Assembly: GCA_039714535.1 (NCBI GenBank)
Contig: JBDLJC010000007.1
Location: 23,542 to 87,541, forward strand
Length of the DNA: 64,000 nucleotides
From: JAGXFP01 sp039714535
GTDB lineage: Bacteria > Desulfobacterota > Desulfobulbia > Desulfobulbales > JAGXFP01
Reading direction: 5' to 3'
Positions 58,115 to 64,000 of this stretch are shown in pieces (position 1 is the stretch's first letter; every line of letters begins with the position of its first letter). The position numbers and the translations under genes are program-made. Under the pieces are notes generated by a model. That model saw nothing but the letters and a program-made list of their open reading frames with translations. It was not told the DNA's origin and did no database searches.

Positions 58115-59161
58115 TCAGATATCGATAAAGCACTGGGGATCTTCTGCCAGCATATCATTTTCTCCCCGGGAAAGGGCATGGGCATGGGCGATCGCCCGAC
58201 AGCCCCGGCAGGTGGCCCAGCGGGGGCAGCGGCCGCACTTGCCCCGGTAGCTCTCCCGATCCCGCAGCTTTCCGAGGACCGGCGAGTTGGCCCATATCTC
58301 CCGCAGGGAATCCTCCCGGACGTTGCCGACCGTCACCGCCAGTCTGCGACAGGGCGACACCGTGCCGTCCGGCAGCAGGGTCAGGCCGGATACCCCGGCC
58401 GCACAACCGCCGGTGGCAACCTCCCCGCAATCTTCATTATCGAGGCCGCTGCGCATCTGGGAGGCAACCGGGTCGCCGGTGACGATCTCCAGGCCGTTGG
58501 TCGGCAGGGAGAAGATTTTCTGGTAGATCTCTCTTACCTGCTCGCTGTCGATCATCCGGTCGATCAGGCCCAGGCCGCGGCCCGAGGGAACCAGCCGCGA
58601 AAAGCCGAGCCGCTGGACACCGAGGCTATTGGCGATCTCGACCATCTCACCAAATTTATCGCCATTGATCTCTGAAAGGGTGGCGTTCAGGGTTACCTTG
58701 AGGCCACCATCAAGCAGATGTTGCACGCCCCGGCAAGAGGCCTCGAAACTGCCCTTGCCCCTTATCGAGTCATGGATCTCTTGCGGCCCTTCAAGGCTGA
58801 CCTGGACGCCCCTGACCCCGAGGTCGGCCAAGGCCATCGTCTTATCGACATCCAGCAGGGTGCCGTTGGTCAGCAGATAGATCGCAAAATCCCGGGAACG
58901 CATTTCAGCCAGGATCTCGAAGAGGTCCTGGCGGAGAAAAGGCTCGCCGCCGGTGACATTGAGGCTCGGGGAAAACTCCAGCCCGTAGGTCTCTTCCCAG
59001 GCCTTGATCATCTCGATGATCTCGTCGAGCACGTCCCTGATCTCGACCAGGCTGAGCTCATCGACCCGGTCGCCGCTCTGATAGCAGTGACTGCAGTTCA
59101 GGTTGCACCTTTCAGTCAAGTGCCACTGGACGAAAAACTCCTGGAGACTGCTTATCGACAT
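58115..59161 (-). CDS. Radical SAM/SPASM peptide maturase
   Basis: A 348-residue enzyme. QWHLTERCNLNCSHCYQ holds the CxxxCxxC cluster; GGEPFLR, LLTNGTLL and GVQVSLEG follow; the SPASM part has CGEVATGGCAAG...SPCRRL and CGRCPRWATCRGC. Opening FFVQWHLT and the presence of a UGA-containing short peptide gene upstream match, from memory, the selenobiotic peptide maturases (SbtM type). It would modify the peptide encoded at 59276-59401. ATG follows GAGGAAACC. Confidence 0.85.
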   Translation of the reverse strand: MSISSLQEFFVQWHLTERCNLNCSHCYQSGDRVDELSLVEIRDVLDEIIEMIKAWEETYGLEFSPSLNVTGGEPFLRQDLFEILAEMRSRDFAIYLLTNGTLLDVDKTMALADLGVRGVQVSLEGPQEIHDSIRGKGSFEASCRGVQHLLDGGLKVTLNATLSEINGDKFGEMVEIANSLGVQRLGFSRLVPSGRGLGLIDRMIDSEQVREIYQKIFSLPTNGLEIVTGDPVASQMRSGLDNEDCGEVATGGCAAGVSGLTLLPDGTVSPCRRLAVTVGNVREDSLREIWANSPVLGKLRDRESYRGKCGRCPRWATCRGCRAIAHAHALSRGENDMLAEDPQCFIDI

Positions 59162-59258
59162 CCGGTTTCCTCGTTAAAGAAGTCATTTCATTAGCAAACG
59201 ATAAAAACAGAAAGGCAGATAAATCACTCCCGGTGATCTCATCTGCCTCCCAAGCGTT

Positions 59259-59275
59259 GTTGCCAGCCTGGCAAC
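59259..59275 (-). promoter_or_regulatory. SECIS-like hairpin after the peptide gene
   Basis: GTTGCC-AGGCT-GGCAAC, a perfect 6-bp stem, starts 12 nt after the second UGA (59288-59290), directly after the TAG stop. The AGG at the loop start recalls the SECIS loops of mvhD and the small protein at 2915. Confidence 0.5.
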
Positions 59276-59401
59276 CTATTCGGACTTTCAGCCCTTTCAT
59301 TTCTGGCATAGTCTGCCGGGATGGTCTTTCACCGCCTGGCTCATCTTACTCCAGAAGGCGGCTTCCTTGGCCAGAGCCTCTTTGCTGAGGATCTTCTTCA
59401 T
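59276..59401 (-). CDS. Candidate selenocysteine-containing RiPP precursor peptide
   Basis: A 41-codon gene: ATG 59401 follows AAAGGAGG at ideal spacing. The C-terminus reads DHPGRLCQKUKGUKSE, with TGA at 59297-59299 (Sec35) and 59288-59290 (Sec38) giving CxxUxxU, then TAG. The 5' part is a helical leader (KKILSKEALAKEAAFWSKM). Without Sec, the product is a 34-residue peptide ending CQK. The maturase gene follows 114 bases downstream. Resembles the SbtA (selenobiotic) family by recollection. No homology search could be run. Confidence 0.55.
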
Positions 59402-59672
59402 GACAAAACCTCCTTTGTCCTGCCACGGTGTGATACCGTGCGCTTTTAAACAGGATCGAACAAACGGAGTTCCTTTGTCAACCGGAAATACAAAATGTAT
59501 GGGGCTGGAGTATGGTGTTTGGCGGCAGAGGTAATTGAAAATGAGAACTTCCCATAGCCCCATGCCCGGGAGTAATAAACTGTTCCCCGAACTTGTTATG
59601 CAAAAACCAGGAGCAGACCCGGCTTCTTTTGTTTACAGTGACAATTGCCGAATTTTGCTTGGAGGAAAAAGA

Positions 59673-59978
59673 TTGTCTGTGAAAGAAGGCTGGTCATTCA
59701 GGCAGCATTTCAGTTTGCGGGCCGGCACCATGCTCCTGGCCTTTTGTGGAGGCCTGGCCGGTCTGGCTTTTGCTGAGCCCCTTTACCAGGTTATTGTCAG
59801 GGCCTTGCCGGCAGCCGATAATATCCTCTGGCGCTTTGGGGTTAATTTCGAGCGCTATCTCTTGAGCGCCGCAGCCTTCAGCCTCTTTTTCCTGGTCCGC
59901 TCGATTTTCAGGAAGGAACCCCAGGCCCAGTTCGTTATCGAGATAATCCTGGCCGCCCTCCTCTACAGTTTGCTGTAG
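59673..59978 (+). CDS. Small membrane protein
   Basis: A 101-residue protein starting at TTG 59673 after GGAGG with 7-base spacing. Two or three hydrophobic segments (TMLLAFCGGLAGLAF, YLLSAAAFSLFFLV, FVIEIILAALLYSLL). The frame is open further upstream but without a better start. No family recognised. Divergent to the peptide gene. Confidence 0.5.
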   Translation: MSVKEGWSFRQHFSLRAGTMLLAFCGGLAGLAFAEPLYQVIVRALPAADNILWRFGVNFERYLLSAAAFSLFFLVRSIFRKEPQAQFVIEIILAALLYSLL

Positions 59979-60071
59979 CATGAAGAAGGTCATTTAACTG
60001 GATGCCCGTAAGTTAATTGCATCCGCAAAGGGCGTGTCGATAAACACCCGTATGAATAAGAGTTTAAGATT

Positions 60072-60968
60072 ATGGCAAGTGGGATTTTCACAATTCTTGA
60101 TGATGTGGCGCTGCTGCTCGATGATGCAGCCGTGATGAGCAAGGTTGCGGCAAAAAAAACGGCCGCACTCCTGGGTGACGATCTGGCGGTGAATGCCGAG
60201 AAAGCGACCGGCTTTCACGCCTCGCGTGAACTGCCGGTCATCTGGGCGATTAGCAAAGGCTCGCTACTCAACAAAGTGATTATTTTACCCGTGGCCTTCC
60301 TGCTGAGCACCTACCTGCCCTGGTTGATTGTGCCCATCTTGCTGCTCGGGGGAGCCTATCTCAGTTTTGAGGGAGCGGAGAAGGTGTATGAGTGGATCGT
60401 GGGCCACGAGACAATAGAGATCGCGGCCAAGGAGTCGGCCGATCCCGGTGAGATTGTCCAGCGTGAAGCCGCAAAGATCAAGGCCGCAGTCCGGACCGAT
60501 TTCATTCTCTCAATCGAGATTGTGGTCATCACCCTGGGGACGGTGATTGATCAGGCTCTATCTATCCAGGTCATGGTGGTCAGCCTTATCGCCCTGCTTG
60601 CGACAGTCGGGGTCTACGGTCTGGTGGCGCTGCTGGTGCGGATGGATGACACCGGCTGTTATCTGATAGAACGGGCGGCAGCCGTGTAGGGCTTTGGCGC
60701 CCGCAGCATGCGCTTCGGCGGCGAGCTCCTGGTCTCTTCGCTGCCGAGAATTATTCGACTGCTGGGCATCATCGGCACCGTTGCGATGTTGCTGGTTGGG
60801 GGAGGGATGTTTGTCCACAACATCGAAGCAGTCCACCACGCTTTGGCAGCCCTGCCCTCTCTGGCCGCTGACCTGGCGGCCGGATTGATCGTCGGGGCAA
60901 TGTTGCTGGTGATGATGCACTTAGCAAAGGCAACGAGATTGGCCAGTGGTGGACGCCCTCTGATTTAG
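60072..60968 (+). pseudogene. DUF808-family membrane protein interrupted by an in-frame amber codon
   Basis: A YedI/DUF808-type inner-membrane protein (ASGIFTILDDVALLLDDAA is the family start) of about 298 codons. TAG at 60687-60689 interrupts it at ERAAAV, but homology resumes at once in the same frame (SMRFGGELLVSSLPRIIRLL, LVGGGMFVHNIEAVHHAL). The simplest reading is a nonsense mutation (for example from CAG) or sequencing error; read-through or reinterpretation of UAG is possible but there is no other evidence here. Confidence 0.75.
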
Positions 60969-61132
60969 AGAGTTAGCGTCTGCTCTTTGAAGGAGATGGT
61001 TTTAAGACAATAAATCAAACGGCCCCTTTTCCCCTGATAAGAAGGGTATTATTTGACAAATTAATTAATGTCAGCTACGAAGATGGACAAGGATAATCGA
61101 ACCTGCTTAAATATCCATTAGGAGAAGACATT

Positions 61133-61843
61133 ATGAGATTTTCTCAGAAGATCATTGTATTCCTGTTTACCTTCCTGTTCATCCATACCGTTGCTGCAGC
61201 GGAAACGATGTATGTCTCCGACCAGCTGCTCATCACCTTCCGCCAGGGCAAGAGTACAGAGCACAAAATATTAAAAACCCTTAAAACAGGGATGCCTCTG
61301 GAGATTCTGGAAAGGGAAGAGGGGGACAACTATGTAAAAGTAAAGCTGCAAAGCGGAGAAGAAGGATATGTTTTGAGCCAATATCTCACTAATGAGACAC
61401 CCAAGTCCATCCTCATCTCTCGTCTGGAAAAACAGCTTGAAAAGATTCGGGAACAATTAGCCCAAGCCAATGCAAAACGGGCTGAGACCTCCCAGCAGCT
61501 TAATGCGGTTCAGGAGCAACAAACCCTGAAAGAAGGCGAGCTTACCGGAAGCATCAACGAACTCAATCTGGTCCTGGCAGAAACCAAGAAAGACCTGCAG
61601 GCAGCCACGGTAAAATATAACACCCTTGTGGAAAATTCCGGAAAGGTAGTAGAAATTACCACTGACCGTGACCGACTGAAAAAGACCAATGAAAAGCTTT
61701 CCTCAAAAGTCCAGTCACTGACTGCGGAGAATTCCGAACTTTTACGCACCGGCATGATCAAGTGGTTTCTGGCAGGGGGCGGAGTATTGTTCTTTGGCTG
61801 GATAATCGGGAGGATTTCCCGGAAAAAAAGAAGCCGGTTTTAA
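61133..61843 (+). CDS. SH3-like/coiled-coil envelope protein (TIGR04211 type)
   Basis: A 236-residue protein with signal peptide (about 1-22), bacterial SH3 domain (ETMYVSDQLLITFRQGKSTEHKIL to about residue 85), long coiled coil (about 90-205), and a C-terminal membrane helix followed by basic residues (RKKRSRF). The layout matches TIGR04211/YgiM-type proteins. A 17-bp perfect hairpin follows 24 bases after the stop. Confidence 0.82.
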   Translation: MRFSQKIIVFLFTFLFIHTVAAAETMYVSDQLLITFRQGKSTEHKILKTLKTGMPLEILEREEGDNYVKVKLQSGEEGYVLSQYLTNETPKSILISRLEKQLEKIREQLAQANAKRAETSQQLNAVQEQQTLKEGELTGSINELNLVLAETKKDLQAATVKYNTLVENSGKVVEITTDRDRLKKTNEKLSSKVQSLTAENSELLRTGMIKWFLAGGGVLFFGWIIGRISRKKRSRF

Positions 61844-61867
61844 GCGGGTATCTGCAATTATCTAGAA

Positions 61868-61909
61868 CTCTATAATGACGTTTTTTGTCTTTAAAACGTC
61901 ATTATAGAG
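61868..61909 (+). terminator. 17-bp perfect hairpin after the SH3-protein gene
   Basis: CTCTATAATGACGTTTT and AAAACGTCATTATAGAG form perfect arms around an 8-base loop. No T run follows on the plus strand, so it may stabilise the transcript end rather than terminate by itself. Confidence 0.55.
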
Positions 61910-61951
61910 CATCAAAAGGCCTGGTTTCATTGATGATTCTTATGATTTTGG

Positions 61952-61973
61952 CCAGTTAGCGTAGCCCGACCCC
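61952..61973. repeat. Short dispersed repeat, copy 1
   Basis: Begins CCAGTTAGCGTAG and ends CCCGACCCC. Same 22-base consensus, same orientation, as at 62814 and 62991. Its reverse strand contributes the end of the 61956-62171 gene. Confidence 0.65.
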
Positions 61974-62171
61974 AGAGCGGTTCTTGAAATAAGAAAGAAT
62001 ATCGTACCCGAGATAGCGGAGATAATTGACCAGGAGAAGCGCAGCAGTAGCTTCATCCAGGTTGCCGACCACCGGGATATTGTCAGGGATCAGTTCAATA
62101 AACCCGGCCCCTATATTCAGCAGGTAGAGAAGGGAAATTATCCCCGTAAGGTGGCTAAAAAATTTGTTCAA
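61956..62171 (-). CDS. DUF1232-like small membrane protein
   Basis: A 71-residue protein starting at TTG after GGAGGG (9-base spacing). FIELIPDNIPVVGNLDEATAALLLVNYL matches the DUF1232 core of small membrane proteins. The C-terminal coding bases run into the dispersed repeat. Function unknown. Confidence 0.65.
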   Translation of the reverse strand: MNKFFSHLTGIISLLYLLNIGAGFIELIPDNIPVVGNLDEATAALLLVNYLRYLGYDILSYFKNRSGVGLR

Positions 62172-62281
62172 GTTTTGGTACCCTCCAAGTCTTTCCTATT
62201 CCTTCATTTATAATTATACATTTGTTACATTAATCATTCTTAATTTATCCCCCCAAAGGGTTCTGTTCAATCCCCCTTTGA

Positions 62282-62329
62282 GGGGTTATAAGTCTCATAA
62301 CACCAGACAAGCCGGCTATTCGACTAAAT
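62282..62329. repeat. Diverged single copy of the 54-bp repeat family
   Basis: GGGGTTATAAGTCTC, then AAGCCGGCTATTCGACTAAA, resembles the 27715-27822 unit (GGGGCATAAGTTTC ... AGCCGGCTAGCGACTCAA). A CCCCCTTTGAGGGG stretch sits at its left end, as at 27634-27646. Confidence 0.55.
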
Positions 62330-62345
62330 TCTTAATTTTTAATTT

Positions 62346-62371
62346 AATTGGGGATTGGCCCCAATTTTTTT
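62346..62371 (+). terminator. Terminator in the leader of a small Lys/Glu-rich gene
   Basis: AATTGGGG and CCCCAATT form an 8-bp stem followed by T6, ending only about 12 bases before the AAAAGGAG ribosome-binding site of the next gene. It could be an attenuator. Confidence 0.7.
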
Positions 62372-62397
62372 GTAGGAAACTGAAAAGGAGTATGACA

Positions 62398-62628
62398 ATG
62401 GCTAAAGCTAAAAAGGCTAAAAAGAAAAACCCCGAATACAAACTCATCGAGAAGCGAAGCAAACGCTGGGCCGTTCTCGGCACGGACGGCGAGTACATCA
62501 ACGGCGAAGAGAAGGTGAAGATCCTGGTCAAGGAAGGCAAGATCAAGGTTGAGCTGCCCAAGAAGAAAGAAGAGGCTGCTGAAGAAGTAGCAGCCGAGGA
62601 GGCTCCTGCAGAGGAGGCCGCCGAGTAA
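62398..62628 (+). CDS. Small charged protein, Lys-rich head and Glu/Ala-rich tail
   Basis: A 76-residue protein, ATG 62398 after AAAAGGAG (an in-frame ATG at 62392 is too close to the site). Residues 2-12 are Lys/Ala-rich, a beta-rich middle (KRWAVLGTDGEYINGEEKVKIL) follows, and the last 25 are Glu/Ala repeats. No family recognised. An intrinsic terminator follows. Confidence 0.6.
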   Translation: MAKAKKAKKKNPEYKLIEKRSKRWAVLGTDGEYINGEEKVKILVKEGKIKVELPKKKEEAAEEVAAEEAPAEEAAE

Positions 62629-62655
62629 ACACCTCTGTCCGAATCTGTTTTTCCA

Positions 62656-62691
62656 AAAGCTCTTATCTTATGAACGATAAGGGCTTTTTTT
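62656..62691 (+). terminator. Intrinsic terminator
   Basis: AGCTCTTATC pairs with GATAAGGGCT (one G-U type mismatch) followed by a T7 run, 28 bases after the stop of the small charged protein. Confidence 0.8.
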
Positions 62692-62813
62692 GTGGCAAGA
62701 TCCTCGGTTGACCGGGGTAGGAAACAAACGCTATTTTGCCGTTTTTGGCATCAAAAACATCAATATAGGCCAAGAAAAGACCTGCTACAGACAATCATCT
62801 CGAATGATTTCAG

Positions 62814-62835
62814 CCAGTTAGCATGGCCCGACCCC
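62814..62835. repeat. Short dispersed repeat, copy 2
   Basis: Begins CCAGTTAGCATGG and ends CCCGACCCC; direct repeat of copy 1 at 61952 and copy 3 at 62991. Confidence 0.65.
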
Positions 62836-62990
62836 GATCCAAGCCGATCCCAGGATCCTCCAAAGTTGCTGGCTGAGGTAACAAGAGGGGTTCAATTCAA
62901 GGATGGAGAACGAATTGATCCTATAATGCGAACTCAACAGGGCTGCCATTTAAACATGATTTTTTTCAAACACCAGAATTGACCATAACT

Positions 62991-63012
62991 CCAGTTAGTG
63001 TGTCCCGACCCC
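62991..63012. repeat. Short dispersed repeat, copy 3
   Basis: Begins CCAGTTAGTGTG and ends TCCCGACCCC; slightly diverged direct repeat. Confidence 0.6.
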
Positions 63013-63061
63013 GTGTCACCGTGTCGTGCCTTTTTTTACTCGAGGTAATTTTTAAGCGACC

Positions 63062-63090
63062 TTGACAGCTTGTATCTTGCGGGATACAAT
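63062..63090 (+). promoter_or_regulatory. Promoter and operator of the toxin-antitoxin pair
   Basis: TTGACA (63062-63067) and TACAAT (63085-63090) are 17 bases apart, near-consensus for the main sigma factor. TTGTATC (63070-63076) and GATACAA (63083-63089) form an inverted repeat over the spacer and -10 box, the likely antitoxin operator. Confidence 0.75.
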
Positions 63091-63096
63091 GCTGCT

Positions 63097-63396
63097 ATGA
63101 GATACGAACTCCGAGGCACAAAACAATACAACAAATGGTTTGCCAAACTAAAATCCTCTTCGATAAAGGTAAGAGTCTTGGCCAGGCTCGACCGGATCGA
63201 AAACGGCAACTTCGGAGATTTTAAACAAATCGGCTCTGGCCTGTTTGAGCTACGTTTCTTTTTTGGCTCTTGTCTGCGGATTTACTACACCGTTCAGAAT
63301 GGCCGGGTAGTCTTTTTGCTGGCGGGCGGTGATAAATCTACCCAAACCAAAGATATTGAAAAGGCCACTCAGCTTTTATGCGAACTGGAGGATTGA
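63097..63396 (+). CDS. higB: HigB/RelE-like toxin (type II toxin-antitoxin)
   Basis: A 99-residue RelE-superfamily toxin, probably a ribosome-dependent mRNA endonuclease. FELRFFFGSCLRIYYTVQNGRVVFLLAGGDKSTQTKDI is the family C-terminal pattern of the Gp49/HigB group. ATG 63097 is 6 bases after the -10 box, so the transcript probably starts at or next to it (leaderless). The antitoxin follows after 3 bases, toxin first, as usual in HigBA. Confidence 0.85.
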   Translation: MRYELRGTKQYNKWFAKLKSSSIKVRVLARLDRIENGNFGDFKQIGSGLFELRFFFGSCLRIYYTVQNGRVVFLLAGGDKSTQTKDIEKATQLLCELED

Positions 63397-63399
63397 CCT

Positions 63400-63678
63400 A
63401 TGACTCTTGAAACAAAACTTATTGACATTGCCGAACACCTAAACACCCCTGAAGAGATTCGCGGCTTTCTCCAAGAAGTTGCCGCAACCGGAGACGAAGC
63501 GGATTTCATCCATGCGCTGAACACTGCTGCAAGAGCAATGGGCATGACAGAGGTGGCCCACAAAGCCGGTGTTACCCGCGCAAGCCTTTACAAGTCCCTC
63601 GCTGAAAACGGCAACCCCAAGTTCTCTACAATCAGCAAAGTCACTAAGGCTCTTGGCTGCAAACTGGCTGTTGTGTAG
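63400..63678 (+). CDS. higA: HigA-like antitoxin (XRE helix-turn-helix)
   Basis: A 92-residue antitoxin. The C-terminal helix-turn-helix GMTEVAHKAGVTRASLYKSLAENGNP followed by SKVTKALGCKLAVV is typical of the addiction-module antidote family. It probably binds the toxin and represses the shared promoter through the inverted repeat at 63070-63089. Confidence 0.87.
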   Translation: MTLETKLIDIAEHLNTPEEIRGFLQEVAATGDEADFIHALNTAARAMGMTEVAHKAGVTRASLYKSLAENGNPKFSTISKVTKALGCKLAVV

Positions 63679-63880
63679 TCGGCAATTAAAGTACGTAGTT
63701 CCAGCATTTCCAACAAGGTCAGTTTGCCAGACCTGTACTTTACAGTGGTGGAGCCTCTTAATCAAAAAGCCAACGGCAGATCTGATAATCATCTAAAAGG
63801 CACCTCCCTCAGGGCGTCAGGGGATAGACCTCTGCTACACTGAGAAGAAAGAGACCAATCTTTCAAAACGGAGGTGCCTG
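63679..63880 (+). mobile_element. Left non-coding end of an IS110-family element, possible bridge-RNA gene
   Basis: About 200 non-coding bases lie between the HigA stop and the transposase ATG. IS110 elements of the IS621 type encode their guide (bridge) RNA in this left end. AGGCACCTCC (63798-63807) and GGAGGTGCCT (63870-63879) form an inverted repeat that would mask the transposase ribosome-binding site in read-through transcripts. The exact left boundary is not visible. Confidence 0.5.
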
Positions 63881-64000
63881 ATGAAACTATACGCTGGAAT
63901 CGATTTACATTCAAACAACAGTTATTTGGCAATTAGCGATGAAGAGGACAAGCGCCATTACAAGAAGCGTTTACCCAACCAGTCTGATGTCATTCTGGCG
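63881..64000 (+). CDS. IS110-family transposase, N-terminal part (runs off the window)
   Basis: ATG 63881 after GGAGGT. The 40 visible residues begin MKLYAGIDLHSNNSYLAISD, the DEDD/RuvC-like start (first catalytic Asp in GIDLH) of IS110 recombinases. The gene is cut by the window end. Confidence 0.85.
   Translation, partial: MKLYAGIDLHSNNSYLAISDEEDKRHYKKRLPNQSDVILA

Larger units (their letters stand above)
62692..63061. other. Gap holding two dispersed repeats
   Basis: No supported gene. Copies 2 and 3 of the 22-base repeat lie at 62814-62835 and 62991-63012. A 96-residue plus-strand frame here lacks a ribosome-binding site. Confidence 0.5.

Noticed and set aside
62692..62982. 96-residue plus-strand frame
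   Set aside because: It overlaps the terminator and the dispersed repeat, and has no start signal.

Overview
The window reads as chromosomal DNA of an anaerobic Desulfobacterota-like (sulfate- or sulfur-metabolising, Desulfobulbales-type) bacterium. This is an inference from gene content: a selenocysteine-rich Wood-Ljungdahl cluster with formate dehydrogenase/HdrA/MvhD, a Bat aerotolerance operon, CpxRA and several stand-alone receivers. No rRNA, tRNA or CRISPR array was recognised.

Layout. 0.2-3.8 kb: an MMPL/RND exporter, a small zinc-finger protein and a small CopZ-N/Bfd-like protein whose UGA codon is best read as selenocysteine. 3.8-11.3 kb (minus strand): housekeeping genes (PHP phosphoesterase, miaB, a DUF4911-like protein, purB, recJ, pgsA, miaA). 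11.5-18.7 kb: stand-alone receivers, serC, a radical SAM enzyme, rlmN and an FHA-sigma54 activator. 18.9-24 kb: a visibly A+T-richer run of unrelated minus-strand genes separated by attC-like sites, with no integrase in the window, i.e. an integron cassette array of CALIN type. Directly upstream of it is a two-gene unit, a ParA ATPase plus a nucleotide-cyclase-like protein.

27.8-45.3 kb (minus strand) carries folD, cooS, a metF-acsD fusion, acsB, acsC, a giant fused formate dehydrogenase, hdrA and mvhD. Together they interconvert formate/CO2 and acetyl-CoA and connect this to a heterodisulfide-reductase-type electron-bifurcating module. fdhA, hdrA and mvhD each contain one in-frame UGA exactly where the family has a catalytic or cluster-binding Cys/Sec, each followed by a SECIS-like hairpin. 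Naive gene calling splits all three.

45.8-52.7 kb is a moxR-DUF58-DUF4381-batA-batBC-batD operon, followed by an ArsR regulator and a cpxRA-like pair with GTAAA-type operator repeats. 56-59.4 kb includes doxX-like, yceI-like and a radical SAM/SPASM maturase. The maturase is preceded by a 41-codon peptide gene with two in-frame UGAs (CxxUxxU), a candidate selenocysteine-containing RiPP system. 59.6-64 kb holds membrane proteins, an amber-interrupted DUF808 gene, short dispersed repeats, a HigBA-type toxin-antitoxin pair with a very clear promoter/operator, and the left end of an IS110-family element that runs off the window.
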